Positions 7,290 through 15,924 of a DNA stretch of 50,756 nucleotides are shown here, piece by piece. The DNA is from Pseudomonadota bacterium. Its GTDB lineage: Bacteria; Pseudomonadota; Alphaproteobacteria; Rhizobiales; Beijerinckiaceae. The notes beneath the pieces were generated by a model that made no database searches, was not told the DNA's origin, and saw only the letters and a list, made by a program, of their open reading frames with translations. The stretch's first letter is position 1; each line of letters opens with the position of its first letter. The stretch is taken from positions 1 to 50,756 of the forward strand of contig JAEWKH010000098.1 of the NCBI GenBank assembly GCA_023386155.1. The letters are read 5' to 3'. Made by a program: the position numbers and the translations under genes.

Positions 7290-7859
7290 CTATTCCGGCT
7301 TGTCGAACAGGTCCGGGCTGTCGTCCAGGTGATCGACCACGCCGACGAAGGGCAGCTGGCGGTAGGAATGGGCCACGTCCATGCCGTAGCCGACGACGAA
7401 GACGTCCGGGCAGGTGAAGCCCACATAGTCCGGATGGATCTGCACGGCGCGCTTGCCGGGCTTCTCCAGCAGCACGGCGGTCTTCACGCTCTTGGCGCCG
7501 CGGGCCATCAGCAGGTCCTTGGCGAAGGTGACCGTACGGCCGGATTCCAGGATGTCGTCCACCAGGAGCACGTCGCGGCCGCGAACGTCGCTTTCCACGT
7601 CGCGCAGGATGGTGACGTTGCCGGTGGAGACCGTTCCGTCGAGATAGCTCGACAGGTGAACGAACTCGACCTGCGGCGTCAGCCCGGTGCGGTGAAGGGC
7701 GCGGATCAGGTCGGCGGCGAACATGAAGCTGCCCTTGAGCACGGCGACGACGAGCAGGTTCTCGGGCTTGTCGGCTGCGATCTCCCGGGCCAGCGCCTCG
7801 TTGCGCTTGGCGATCGTGTCTTCGTCGAAGAGAACCCGGATGCGGGGTGCAGTGCTCAT
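7290..7859 (-). CDS. hpt: Hypoxanthine phosphoribosyltransferase
   Basis: This purine-salvage enzyme joins hypoxanthine (and usually guanine) to PRPP, giving IMP/GMP in the cytoplasm. From the ATG at 7859 the product is 189 residues, the usual size. It carries VAVLKGSFMFAADL (38-51), the flexible loop SSYLDGTVSTG (70-80), and the PRPP-binding motif VLLVDDILESGRT (97-109), then the base-pocket region DYVGFTCPDVFVVGYGMD. An in-frame ATG at 7865 and one at 7916 would add residues with no match to the family, so the MSTAPR start is preferred. It is divergent from ftsE, an arrangement I consider common in related bacteria. Confidence 0.93.
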   Translation of the reverse strand: MSTAPRIRVLFDEDTIAKRNEALAREIAADKPENLLVVAVLKGSFMFAADLIRALHRTGLTPQVEFVHLSSYLDGTVSTGNVTILRDVESDVRGRDVLLVDDILESGRTVTFAKDLLMARGAKSVKTAVLLEKPGKRAVQIHPDYVGFTCPDVFVVGYGMDVAHSYRQLPFVGVVDHLDDSPDLFDKPE

Positions 7860-8207
7860 CGTCATCAATCCAGCATAGAATACGAAAGCCTTTTGGGCTT
7901 GTCCCTTCACGACCATGCTTGGGCGAGGATGTCAAACGGACTTGCGGGTTTCGGGGGTAAGGAGGCGCTTGCCGTGGCGACCTGGCCCGCTCCACGGCCG
8001 GGCCTGTTCCGGCCGTTCCGACGATGACGTGAAGGGCGCCGCCTCATCTTCACTCCCCTCCTGCGGCAATGTCCCGCGAAACGCTCGCTTCCCGTCCCGG
8101 TCCCGCAAGTTTATGGCTTGCTAACCATACCGGGGCGATAAGAGAGCGAATCGCGGTCTTCATCCGCCTATAAGAACCGACAAACTCCAAGGATGGCTTG
8201 AGCACGC
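7860..8207. other. Gene-free hpt/ftsE divergent promoter region
   Basis: This 348-bp stretch holds no convincing gene and must contain the hpt and ftsE promoters. The one notable site is TTTA-N7-CTAAC at 8110-8125, described separately. Confidence 0.5.
8110..8125 (+). promoter_or_regulatory. Weak CtrA-like site upstream of ftsE
   Basis: TTTA-TGGCTTG-CTAAC resembles the alphaproteobacterial CtrA consensus TTAA-N7-TTAAC with two mismatches in nine fixed positions. It lies 83 bp before the ftsE start. A chance match is possible. Confidence 0.3.
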
Positions 8208-8912
8208 GTGAGAGCGCTTTACGACGAGGACGACGATGGAGGCGCGGCTCCGGCCGTGCACTTCGAGAACGTGGGCGTACGCTACGGCATGGGCCCCGAG
8301 GTCCTGCGCGACCTGACCTTCTCCATCGAGCCCAATTCCTTCCAGTTCCTCACCGGCCCCTCCGGCGCCGGCAAGACGACGCTCCTGCGGCTCATCCTGA
8401 TGTCGGTCAAGCCGACCCGCGGCCTGATCTCGCTCTTCGGCGAGGACGTGTCGCGGATCTCCAAGGAGGAGCTGACGGGCCTTCGCCGCCGCATGGGCGT
8501 GGTCTTCCAGGATTTCCGCCTGCTCGACCACCTCACCACCTACGAGAACGTGGCCCTGCCGCTCCGGGTCCAGGGCAAGGATGAATCGAGCTACCGGGCC
8601 GAGGTCGTCGAGCTCCTGCGCTGGGTCGGCCTGGGCGACCGCATGCACATGCTGCCGCCCGTGCTCTCCGGCGGCGAGAAGCAGCGCGCCGCCATCGCCC
8701 GCGCGCTGATCGTGCGCCCGGACCTCCTGCTCGCGGACGAGCCCACGGGCAACGTGGACCCCTCCCTCGCCCGCCGCCTGCTGCGCCTCTTCATCGAGCT
8801 CAACCGGCTCGGGACCTCCGTGGTCATCGCGACCCACGACTTCAGCCTCATGGATCAGCTCGACGTGCGCCGCCTCGTGCTCGGCGACGGCCGGCTGCAC
8901 ATCGACGGGTGA
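8208..8912 (+). CDS. ftsE: Cell division ATP-binding protein FtsE
   Basis: FtsE is the cytoplasmic ATPase of the FtsEX complex, which links the division ring to activation of periplasmic peptidoglycan hydrolases. The 234-residue product has Walker A GPSGAGKT (50-57), Q-loop VFQDFRLLDHLT (99-110), ABC signature LSGGEKQR (153-160), Walker B LLLADEPTGNVDP (173-185) and the switch histidine in ATHD (H210). GTG at 8208 is the start that best fits the family length. The TGA stop overlaps the GTG of ftsX in GTGA, indicating translational coupling. The N-terminal acidic run (DEDDDGG) is an extension beyond the core. Confidence 0.95.
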   Translation: MRALYDEDDDGGAAPAVHFENVGVRYGMGPEVLRDLTFSIEPNSFQFLTGPSGAGKTTLLRLILMSVKPTRGLISLFGEDVSRISKEELTGLRRRMGVVFQDFRLLDHLTTYENVALPLRVQGKDESSYRAEVVELLRWVGLGDRMHMLPPVLSGGEKQRAAIARALIVRPDLLLADEPTGNVDPSLARRLLRLFIELNRLGTSVVIATHDFSLMDQLDVRRLVLGDGRLHIDG

Positions 8913-9892
8913 GCCGGATGAGCGCCGCGTCCCGATCCCGCCCGAGGAAGGCTGCCTCCCCCGACGGGCAGAAGCGCCCCCTGCCCGCCTCCTTAAGCCG
9001 GAACGCCCCGCTCGTGCCGGTGGATTCGGCCGGCGGTCAGGCGCTCGCCGCCGTCATCGCCATCCTGACCTTCCTGGCCGCGCTCTGCGCAGGCGGGGCC
9101 GAGCTGGTCTCGGCCTCCTCCGCCCAATGGCGCTCGGAGATCGCCCGCGAGGTCACGATCCAGATCCGTCCCAACCCCCAGCGCTCCATCGATCAGGACG
9201 TGGAGCGGGCCGTGGCGCTCGCCCGGCAGGCGCCGGGCGTGGAGCAGGCCCAGGCCTTCTCCCGGGAGGAATCCGAGCGCCTGCTCGAGCCGTGGCTCGG
9301 GTCCGGGCTCGATTTCAAGGACCTGCCGGTTCCCCGCCTGATCGTGATCAAGATCATGGAAGGCGCGAAGCCCGATTTCGCTCCCCTGCGCCAGGCCCTG
9401 CAGCGCGACGTGCCCGGCGCGACCCTCGACGACCATGCTCTCTGGGTGTCCCGACTCTCGACCATGGCCAACACGATCATCGGCGTCGGCGTGTTCCTGG
9501 TCGCCCTGGTGCTCATCGCCGCCGCCCTGGCCGTCATCTTCGCCACGAGAGGCGCCATGGCCGGGAACCGGGAGGTGGTGGAGGTGCTCCATTTCGTCGG
9601 CGCGAACGACGATTTCATCGCCAAGGAGTTCCAGCGCCGCTTCTTCCGCCTGGGGTTGCGCGGCAGCGCCATCGGGGCGGCCTCCGCCATGGTCCTCACC
9701 CTGATCCTGGGCATGGTCACCCGCTCCTTGCGTGCCAGTCCCACGGGCGACCAGCTCGAGGCGCTTTTCGGGGCCTTCACCATCAGCTGGAGGGGTTACG
9801 CGGTGGTGGTTCTCATCGCGCTCCTCGTCGCGCTCATCGCCGGAATCGTCTCCCGCTTGACCGTGAGACGCTTTCTTAACGAAAATGGGTGA
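8909..9892 (+). CDS. ftsX: Cell division protein FtsX (permease-like)
   Basis: FtsX is the membrane partner of FtsE and relays ATP hydrolysis to the periplasm. The 327-residue protein has a basic, Pro-rich cytoplasmic N-terminus, a first membrane segment at about residues 48-70 (ALAAVIAILTFLAALCAGG), a periplasmic domain of about 110 residues, and three C-terminal membrane segments including IIGVGVFLVALVLIAAALAVIFATRGAM. The loop EVVEVLHFVGANDDFIAKEFQRRFF is the typical FtsX coupling region. GTG at 8909 overlaps the ftsE stop by 4 bp; an ATG at 8918 is an alternative. FtsX diverges in sequence, but topology and linkage to ftsE make the call firm. Confidence 0.92.
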   Translation: MSRMSAASRSRPRKAASPDGQKRPLPASLSRNAPLVPVDSAGGQALAAVIAILTFLAALCAGGAELVSASSAQWRSEIAREVTIQIRPNPQRSIDQDVERAVALARQAPGVEQAQAFSREESERLLEPWLGSGLDFKDLPVPRLIVIKIMEGAKPDFAPLRQALQRDVPGATLDDHALWVSRLSTMANTIIGVGVFLVALVLIAAALAVIFATRGAMAGNREVVEVLHFVGANDDFIAKEFQRRFFRLGLRGSAIGAASAMVLTLILGMVTRSLRASPTGDQLEALFGAFTISWRGYAVVVLIALLVALIAGIVSRLTVRRFLNENG

Positions 9893-10000
9893 TGTTGACA
9901 GTTGATCTGAACCCGAGGGATTGCCTCTCCATTGCCGCAATCTCCATTAATGTCGTCCAGGATGACTTCGCGAACGCAGAGTTGGAGTGCGCCGGGCGCC

Positions 10001-10741
10001 ATGGAGTCCACCGAAGCCTTGGGCTGGGGCTGGTCCATGCCGCCATCGGCTAAGCAGCCGGTCCGGCGCTCCCTGGCGAGCCGACTGCTCACTGTCGGAT
10101 TTCGGATCTGCATCGCGGTCGCGCTCATCGGCTTCCTGGGCTTCCTGGGCTTCGTCTATCACCTCGACCGGTTCGAGCAGCCGCCCGAAACCCGGGCCGA
10201 CGGCATCGTGGCCATGACGGGCGGGGCGCAGCGCATCGGCGACGCCATCGACCTTCTCGCCAAGGGCTATGCCAAGCGGCTCCTGATCTCCGGCGTCAAC
10301 GAGAACACCAGCCGGGACCAGATCGCCCGGCTCAATCCCGGCCAGCGGCGGCTCTTCGATTGCTGCGTCGATCTGGATTACCGGGCCCGCAACACCATCG
10401 GCAACGCCATCGAGACGAGGCGCTGGGCCGAGGCGAACGGGTTCGACACCATCATCGTGGTCACCTCGAACTACCACATGCCGCGCACCCTGGTGGAGCT
10501 CGACCACGTCCTGCCGAACCTCCAGAAGATCGCCTATCCGGTCGCGGCGACCATCGATCCGCACGAGTGGTGGCACAACCCGGCCGTGGCCAGGGTGATC
10601 TTCACCGAATACCTGAAGTTCCTGGCCGTCTGGGTCCGGACCCGCTTCGAGGCCGATCCGGAGAACTCCTCGGTGGCGAAGATCATCAGCGGCGGGGCGC
10701 CCATCAAGGCGCAGGTCGTCGCCGATCCGCTCTGGCGCTAG
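10001..10741 (+). CDS. YdcF family (DUF218) membrane-anchored protein
   Basis: The product belongs to the YdcF/SanA/ElyC group, a Rossmann-like domain behind an N-terminal membrane anchor; members have been linked to cell-envelope integrity. The anchor is FRICIAVALIGFLGFLGFVYHL, followed by DGIVAMTGGAQRIGDAIDLLAKG, LLISGVNE, the conserved RNTIGNAIETRRW and VVTSNYHMPRTLVEL. The start is uncertain: ATG at 10001 is used, while ATG at 10037 and an upstream one at 9932 are also in frame. It follows ftsX by about 110 bp and probably belongs with the envelope/division genes. A strong hairpin terminator follows. Confidence 0.85.
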   Translation: MESTEALGWGWSMPPSAKQPVRRSLASRLLTVGFRICIAVALIGFLGFLGFVYHLDRFEQPPETRADGIVAMTGGAQRIGDAIDLLAKGYAKRLLISGVNENTSRDQIARLNPGQRRLFDCCVDLDYRARNTIGNAIETRRWAEANGFDTIIVVTSNYHMPRTLVELDHVLPNLQKIAYPVAATIDPHEWWHNPAVARVIFTEYLKFLAVWVRTRFEADPENSSVAKIISGGAPIKAQVVADPLWR

Positions 10742-10776
10742 AGAACTCCCGGAAAACCGATTAAGGTGCCGCGCCC

Positions 10777-10805
10777 GCGGAGCACGATGCTCCGCTTTTC
10801 GTTTT
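10777..10805 (+). terminator. Rho-independent terminator directly before plsC
   Basis: GCGGAGC-ACGAT-GCTCCGC is followed by TTTTCGTTTT. The T-run ends about 10 bp before the plsC ATG at 10815, so the hairpin occupies the plsC leader. Confidence 0.75.
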
Positions 10806-10814
10806 CAAGAAGCC

Positions 10815-11582
10815 ATGCTGATCGTCCGCTCCCTGCTGTTCAACGTCGCCTTCTACGCCAACCTGGTCCTGTGGCTGATCATCCTGATCCCGGGCGTCCT
10901 GGTGCCACGCCGCATGTTCATGGAACTGGTCAAGATGTGGGGCCGGACCTCGCTCTGGCTCCTGCGCGTGATCGCCGGAACCAGGGTCGTGATCACGGGT
11001 CGCGAGAAGATCCCGCCGGGCGGGGCCCTGGTGGCGGCCAAGCACCAGTCGTTCCTGGAAACCTTCGCCCTGGTGACGATCCTCGACGACCCCACCTACA
11101 TCCTGAAGCGCGAGCTGATGTGGATCCCCTTCTTCGGCTGGTATCTGGCGAAGGCGCGCTGCGTGCCCGTCAACCGCAGGGCGGGATCGCTCGCGCTGCT
11201 CCAGATGACGGCGCGAGCCAAGGACGAGGCCCAGCATGGCCGCCAGATCATCATCTTTCCCGAAGGCACCCGCCGCCCGCCGGGCGCGGCCCCGGCCTAC
11301 AAGTACGGCGTGGCCCATCTTTACCAGAATCTCGGCTTTCCCTGCATTCCGGTCGGCATGAATTCGGGCCTCTATTGGCCGCGCCGCCAGTTCATCCGCC
11401 GTCCCGGCACGGTGCGGATCGAAGTGCTGGACCCCATCGCGCCGGGCCTGCCGCGCGAGGAATTCTTCAAGCTGCTGCAGGACAGGGTGGAGGGCTCGTC
11501 CAACCGGTTGCTGGAGGAGGGCCGGAAGGAGCTGGGCCTCGGCCCCGCCTCCGCCTCCGAGACCTCCCTGTCGAAGGTCTGA
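10815..11582 (+). CDS. plsC: 1-acyl-sn-glycerol-3-phosphate acyltransferase
   Basis: PlsC acylates lysophosphatidic acid to phosphatidic acid at the inner membrane in phospholipid synthesis. The 255-residue protein has an N-terminal membrane helix (FNVAFYANLVLWLIILIPG, about 9-27), the catalytic block KHQSFLET with H77 and E82 (HX4E, in place of the commoner HX4D), the substrate-binding FPEGTRRPPG (148-157), and IPVGMNSG further on. The C-terminus is short and polar. The ATG at 10815 lies immediately behind a terminator hairpin, so the gene needs read-through or a promoter inside the upstream gene. Its position after ftsEX-YdcF and before chorismate mutase is probably a conserved order. Confidence 0.93.
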   Translation: MLIVRSLLFNVAFYANLVLWLIILIPGVLVPRRMFMELVKMWGRTSLWLLRVIAGTRVVITGREKIPPGGALVAAKHQSFLETFALVTILDDPTYILKRELMWIPFFGWYLAKARCVPVNRRAGSLALLQMTARAKDEAQHGRQIIIFPEGTRRPPGAAPAYKYGVAHLYQNLGFPCIPVGMNSGLYWPRRQFIRRPGTVRIEVLDPIAPGLPREEFFKLLQDRVEGSSNRLLEEGRKELGLGPASASETSLSKV

Positions 11583-11691
11583 CAGGCCTCTCCCTGCATC
11601 AGGGCCGGCCCGCGAACCGGTTGCGCAATCGATGATGACAAGCCGGGCCAAAACCGTCAAAGAAGGGCGCCCGCCCCGAGGATCCCGCGCG

Positions 11692-12531
11692 ATGTCCACC
11701 GAGAAGCCCGCTCCCTCCCTTGCCGAACTGCGCCAGGAGATCGACCGCATCGACGAGGCCATGCACCGGCTGCTCATGGAGCGCGGCACCATCATCGACC
11801 GGCTGATCGCGTCCAAGAAGGCCTCTCAGGCGGGCCTGAGCTCCGCCTTCCGTCCCGGGCGCGAGGCCTCGATGATGAAGGCCCTGGCCGAGCGCCACCA
11901 GGGATTGCTCCCGCTCGATACCGTGGAGAGCATCTGGCGGGTGATCATCGGCACCTTCACCTATGTCCAGTCGAACTACGCGGTCCATGCGGACGTGTCC
12001 GGCGGCGATGCGCCCATGCGCGACTCGGCCCGTTTCCATTTCGGCTTCACGGTGCCCTACATCACCCATCCGAGCGCCGCGGCGGTGATCGAGGCGGTGG
12101 CGGCGTCCCGCGGCGATCTCGGCATCTTCCGGCTCGACCAGGGCGCCACCAGTGGCGCCTGGTGGCGCACGCTCTCCGACAAGCGCCGCCCGAAGATCAT
12201 CGCGCGCCTGCCCTTCATCGAGCGCCCCGACCATCCGGCCGGGACCCCGGTCTTCGTGATCTCGAAGCCCCTGACCGATGCGGCCGTGCGCGACGTGGTG
12301 CTCTATGCCGCCCAGTTCGAGCGCTGGCACAAGGGCGCCAACGAGGCGCTGGCCCAGCTCGGCGGCGAGGTGGTGGCGAGCGCGGCCGACACCAACGGCC
12401 TTTCCGAGCTCATCGCCGTGCCCGGCGCCGTCGAGCCGGCGCAGCTGCGCCAGGCCCTCACCAGGGCGGGCGCGAGCCTCGCCCAGCTCGCCGAGATCGG
12501 CAGCCATGCCGAACGTTTCCACGTGAAATGA
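11692..12531 (+). CDS. Chorismate mutase (AroQ type) with C-terminal extension
   Basis: The N-terminal 90 residues form an AroQ-type helical chorismate mutase (LRQEIDRIDEAMHRLLMERGTIIDRLI, then KKA and FRPGREASMMKAL), which turns chorismate into prephenate. Residues about 110-240 form a second domain resembling a prephenate-dehydratase-like fold (FHFGFTVPYITHPSAAAVIEAVAASRGDLGIF), but I cannot see the TRF-type catalytic motif, so dehydratase activity is not claimed. ATG at 11692 is chosen because the mutase begins right after it; an upstream in-frame ATG at 11632 adds basic residues without match. hisC and tyrA follow directly, giving a likely tyrosine/phenylalanine operon. Confidence 0.85.
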   Translation: MSTEKPAPSLAELRQEIDRIDEAMHRLLMERGTIIDRLIASKKASQAGLSSAFRPGREASMMKALAERHQGLLPLDTVESIWRVIIGTFTYVQSNYAVHADVSGGDAPMRDSARFHFGFTVPYITHPSAAAVIEAVAASRGDLGIFRLDQGATSGAWWRTLSDKRRPKIIARLPFIERPDHPAGTPVFVISKPLTDAAVRDVVLYAAQFERWHKGANEALAQLGGEVVASAADTNGLSELIAVPGAVEPAQLRQALTRAGASLAQLAEIGSHAERFHVK

Positions 12532-12584
12532 ACATGAAGCTGCGCTAGAGCCTGTCTCACCTGACCGATTGCTAGGAACTCAAG

Positions 12585-13685
12585 ATGTCCGCTCGTCCCC
12601 AACCCCGTCCCGGCGTGATGCAGATCGACGCCTATGTGCCCGGCAAGAGCAAGGCCGCAGGGGTTGCCAAGGTCCATAAGCTCTCCTCGAACGAGACCCC
12701 GCTCGGCCCCTCGCCGAAGGCCCTCGAGGCGATCCGGACCTTCGATCATCTCGAGCTTTATCCGGACGGGGCCGCCACGAAGCTGCGCGAGGCCATCGCG
12801 GCGCGGTACGGTCTCGATCCCAACCGGATCATCTGCGGCGCGGGCTCGGACGAGCTCCTCGCGCTGATCACCCATGCCTATGTGGGACCCGGCGACGAGG
12901 GCATCTTCACCGAGCACGGCTTCCTGGTCTACCGCATCGCCATCCTGGCGGCCGGCGGCACGCCCGTCGTGGCGCCGGAGAAGGACCTGCGCACCGACGT
13001 GGACGCGATCCTCGCCAAGGTGACGGACAGGACGAAGATCGTCTTCCTGGCCAATCCCAACAACCCGACCGGCACCTACATCCCCTTCGACGAGGTGAAG
13101 CGCCTGCACGCGAGCCTGCCGCGCCATGTGGTGCTGGTGCTCGACGCGGCCTATGCGGAATATGTCCGCCGCAACGACTACGAATCGGGCCTCGAGCTCG
13201 TCGCCACTTCCGAGAACGTGGTGATGACCCGCACCTTCTCGAAGATCTACGGCCTCGCCAACCTGCGCCTCGGCTGGATGGTGGCGCCTTCCCACATCGC
13301 GGACGCCGTCAACCGCATCCGCGGCCCCTTCAACGTCAGCGGCCCGGCCATGGCGGCCGGCATCGCGGCGATCCAGGACGAGGCACATATCGCGAGGGCC
13401 GTGGAGCACAACGAGAAGTGGCTCGCCTGGCTCACCCGCGAGATCGAGGCCCTGGGCCTCAAGGTCACGCCGAGCGTCGGGAACTTCCTGCTCATCCACT
13501 TCCCCCAGGAAGAGGGACGGACGGCGAAGGACGCCGACGCCTTCCTCTCCGGCCGCGGCCTGATCCTGCGCCGGATCGATGCCTATGGCCTTCCCCATGC
13601 CCTGCGCCTGACGGTGGGCGACGAGGAGGCGAACGGTCTCGTGGTGGCGGCCTTGCGCGATTTCCTGGGCGGCCGGCATGCCTGA
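12585..13685 (+). CDS. hisC: Histidinol-phosphate / aromatic aminotransferase
   Basis: This is a PLP-dependent class II aminotransferase of the HisC family. Between chorismate mutase and prephenate dehydrogenase it more probably transaminates prephenate or 4-hydroxyphenylpyruvate/phenylpyruvate, though HisC enzymes often serve histidine synthesis as well. Visible residues are SSNETPLGPSP (34-44), GAGSDELL (85-92), ANPNNPTG (156-163), DAAYAEY (187-193), and the Schiff-base lysine K220 in TRTFSKIYGLANLRLG. Length (366) is normal. The start ATG at 12585 has AGGAACT upstream. Its stop overlaps the tyrA start by 8 bp, so translation is coupled. The substrate assignment is inferred from context. 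Confidence 0.88.
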   Translation: MSARPQPRPGVMQIDAYVPGKSKAAGVAKVHKLSSNETPLGPSPKALEAIRTFDHLELYPDGAATKLREAIAARYGLDPNRIICGAGSDELLALITHAYVGPGDEGIFTEHGFLVYRIAILAAGGTPVVAPEKDLRTDVDAILAKVTDRTKIVFLANPNNPTGTYIPFDEVKRLHASLPRHVVLVLDAAYAEYVRRNDYESGLELVATSENVVMTRTFSKIYGLANLRLGWMVAPSHIADAVNRIRGPFNVSGPAMAAGIAAIQDEAHIARAVEHNEKWLAWLTREIEALGLKVTPSVGNFLLIHFPQEEGRTAKDADAFLSGRGLILRRIDAYGLPHALRLTVGDEEANGLVVAALRDFLGGRHA

Positions 13686-14628
13686 ACGTCTCGGCCCCCC
13701 GCGTGAACAGCCGCTCTTCGAGCGCATCGCCCTCATCGGCCTCGGCCTGATCGGCTCGTCCATCGCCCGCGCGAGCCGGCATCTCAACCTCGCGCGCAGG
13801 ATCGTCGCCGTCGATGCGAGCGAGCAGGTGGTCGAGCGCGTGCGGGAGCTCGGGATCGCCGACGAGGCGACCACGGACGTGGCGGCGGGCGTGCGGGACG
13901 CGGATCTCGTGATCCTGTGCGTGCCGGTCGGCGTCTGCGGCAAGGTGGCCGAGGCGATGAAGCCCGGCCTGAAGCCCGGCTGCATCGTGTCGGACGTGGG
14001 CTCGGTGAAGGCCTCGGTGATCGCGCAGGTGCAGCCGCACCTGCCGCAGGGCGTGTCTTTCGTGCCCGCCCATCCGGTGGCGGGCACCGAGCATTCGGGG
14101 CCGGATGCGGGCTTCGCGACCCTCTTCCACAATCGCTGGTGCATCCTCACGCCGCCGGACGGAACCGACGAGGCGGCGACCGATCGCGTGCGCGCCTTCT
14201 GGGAGGCCATGGGGTCCAACGTGGAGGTGATGAGCGCGCAGCACCACGACCTGGTGCTCGCCATCACCAGCCATGTGCCGCACCTGATCGCCTACAACAT
14301 CGTCGGCACGGCGGCGGACCTCGAAACCGTCACGCAGGGCGAAGTCATCAAGTTCTCGGCCGGCGGCTTCCGCGACTTCACCCGCATCGCGGCCTCGGAC
14401 CCGACCATGTGGCGCGACGTGTTCCTGCACAACCGGGAGGCCGTGCTGGAAATGCTGGGCCGCCTCAACGAGGACATCGCGCTGCTGGCCCGCGCCATCC
14501 GTTGGGGCGAGGGCGACAAGCTCTTCGACCTCTTCACCCGCACCCGGGCCATCCGGCGGGGCATCATCTCGTCGGGCCAGGAAACCCCGGAGCCGGATTT
14601 CGGCCGCCGGCGGGACGACAAGGGTTAA
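13678..14628 (+). CDS. tyrA: Prephenate/arogenate (cyclohexadienyl) dehydrogenase
   Basis: The enzyme oxidatively decarboxylates prephenate or arogenate in tyrosine synthesis. An N-terminal Rossmann fold begins with ALIGLGLIGSSIARA (18-32; GxGxxG at 21-26). Further family marks are VPVGVCGKVAEA, SDVGSVKASV, and the HPVAGTEHSGPDAG active-site block (about residues 133-146), then SHVPHLIAYNIVGTA and the helical C-terminal domain with GGFRDFTRIAASDPTMW. At 316 residues it is a monofunctional dehydrogenase without a fused mutase, which agrees with the separate mutase gene two positions upstream. The ATG lies inside the end of hisC. A hairpin terminator follows. Confidence 0.93.
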   Translation: MPERLGPPREQPLFERIALIGLGLIGSSIARASRHLNLARRIVAVDASEQVVERVRELGIADEATTDVAAGVRDADLVILCVPVGVCGKVAEAMKPGLKPGCIVSDVGSVKASVIAQVQPHLPQGVSFVPAHPVAGTEHSGPDAGFATLFHNRWCILTPPDGTDEAATDRVRAFWEAMGSNVEVMSAQHHDLVLAITSHVPHLIAYNIVGTAADLETVTQGEVIKFSAGGFRDFTRIAASDPTMWRDVFLHNREAVLEMLGRLNEDIALLARAIRWGEGDKLFDLFTRTRAIRRGIISSGQETPEPDFGRRRDDKG

Positions 14629-14644
14629 GTCCGCATTTTCCCCC

Positions 14645-14675
14645 CGCCATGGCCGGCACAAGGCCGGTGATGGCG
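14645..14675. terminator. Hairpin between convergent tyrA and DUF2125 gene
   Basis: CGCCATGGCCGG-CACAAGG-CCGGTGATGGCG forms a long stem with a short interruption between the two convergent stops. It lacks a strong T-run and probably serves both strands. Confidence 0.55.
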
Positions 14676-14684
14676 TGAGGGAGA

Positions 14685-15737
14685 TCAATAGAGCGGCCGC
14701 AGCCTCACGTTCGGGATGACGAAGGGGCCCATGGCCAGGAAGCCGTTCTCGAGCCGCAGCGGCGGCAGGGAGGCGAGCTGCGGCTTCCCGTTGGGCTGGG
14801 CCGGGTTGGCCCGCGGACCCTGCCCCAGCAGCATCCCGAGCAGATTGCCGCCGACGCGCCCGCCGGTCAGGTTGCCGAGAAGGCCGTCGAGGCCGGCCGC
14901 CGCGACGGTGAGCTCGCCTGCCGGCCGATGCTGATCGTCGAGGCGCAGCGCGCCCTTGGTCTCGATCTGGCGCGGGCCCTTGGCGGCCGAGAGCATCAGG
15001 ATGTCGAGCTTGCCGCCGGCCTTGCGCCAGAGTTCCAGCTCCTCGGCGATGGTGCCGCCCTTGAAGCCGTCAGCCTGGGTTACGGTGAGGTCCGCGGTCA
15101 GGTTGGTCGGCTCCGCGCCGCCCACGAGGGCATCGAGAATCGGAATGCGGGCTTCCGTCACCGAGGCCGCCACGTCGCCGGCGAGTTCGGCCCGCCGCGA
15201 GGGATTGGGCCGCACATGAAGCTCCAGGTGCCTGCCCGCCCCTGTGATCTCGCCGCTGCCGAGGCCCGTGATCGTCACCTGGGGCGCATCGGCGGCGAGC
15301 GAGAGGCGCTGCAGCCCGCTCTGCGAGGCATTGATGCTGGCCTGGAGGAGACCCCAGCTGCCATTGACCGTCACGGTGCCGTCGGTCACCCGCAGGGGGC
15401 CGGCCACCTCCAGGATGACCCGGCGCGGCTGATAGACCTGGGCGACGGCCTCGGTGCGCCCGAAGGAGGCGGTGACGGCGCCCCGTTTCAGGTCGAGACC
15501 ATTGCAGACGACCTCGATGCGGAACGGATAGCCGACGATGGTGCGGTCGCCGCAGGTCCATTGCCGCCCCGCCCTGGCCTCAGCCGCGACCCAGCCGTCG
15601 AGCGCCTCCACCGTGCGGCCGCGGATCGCGAACCAGGCGATGCTCCAGGCGACGGCGAGGAGAAGCAGCAGAACGAAGGGCGTGTAGAGCCAGAAACGAC
15701 TGCGGCGAGCGGTCCCCTCCGGGGCTGCCTGATCCAT
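14685..15737 (-). CDS. DUF2125 domain-containing protein
   Basis: The 350-residue product has one N-terminal membrane anchor (FWLYTPFVLLLLLAVAWSIAWFAI, about 15-38), then the typical DUF2125 opening ALDGWVAAEARAGRQWTCGDRTIVGYPFRIEVVCNG (about 45-80, in pieces), with two cysteines that may pair. The rest is a long beta-rich region resembling periplasmic repeats in AsmA-like proteins. No function is established for the family; an envelope or lipid-linked role is a guess from structure. It is convergent with tyrA, and its upstream region borders a palindromic element. Confidence 0.85.
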   Translation of the reverse strand: MDQAAPEGTARRSRFWLYTPFVLLLLLAVAWSIAWFAIRGRTVEALDGWVAAEARAGRQWTCGDRTIVGYPFRIEVVCNGLDLKRGAVTASFGRTEAVAQVYQPRRVILEVAGPLRVTDGTVTVNGSWGLLQASINASQSGLQRLSLAADAPQVTITGLGSGEITGAGRHLELHVRPNPSRRAELAGDVAASVTEARIPILDALVGGAEPTNLTADLTVTQADGFKGGTIAEELELWRKAGGKLDILMLSAAKGPRQIETKGALRLDDQHRPAGELTVAAAGLDGLLGNLTGGRVGGNLLGMLLGQGPRANPAQPNGKPQLASLPPLRLENGFLAMGPFVIPNVRLRPLY

Positions 15738-15771
15738 GCGCGATCTCCTGTTGTGCTGGCGCTTCCTAACT

Positions 15772-15896
15772 GCTTAGCGCCTCGTGCGCAAAAGTGGACC
15801 GCACTTTTGCGCGAGAACGATGCGCTCATTACGAGACAAAGCATCGAATTCAGTCCCAAAAGTGGTTCCCACTTTTGGGTTCGATGCTATAGGCCC
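15772..15896. repeat. CTAG-bordered palindromic element, copy 5 (reversed)
   Basis: Here the two palindromes appear in reverse order relative to 130-247: first TGCGCAAAAGTGG facing CACTTTTGCGC with GATGCGC, then AGCATCGAATT, CCCAAAAGTGG facing CCACTTTTGGG and TCGATGCT. Borders are decayed (CTTAG at the left, CTATAG at the right). It ends about 28 bp before the ChaC start. Confidence 0.8.
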
Positions 15897-15924
15897 GATG
15901 CGGGCAAGGTTCGGGCGGGGTGAC

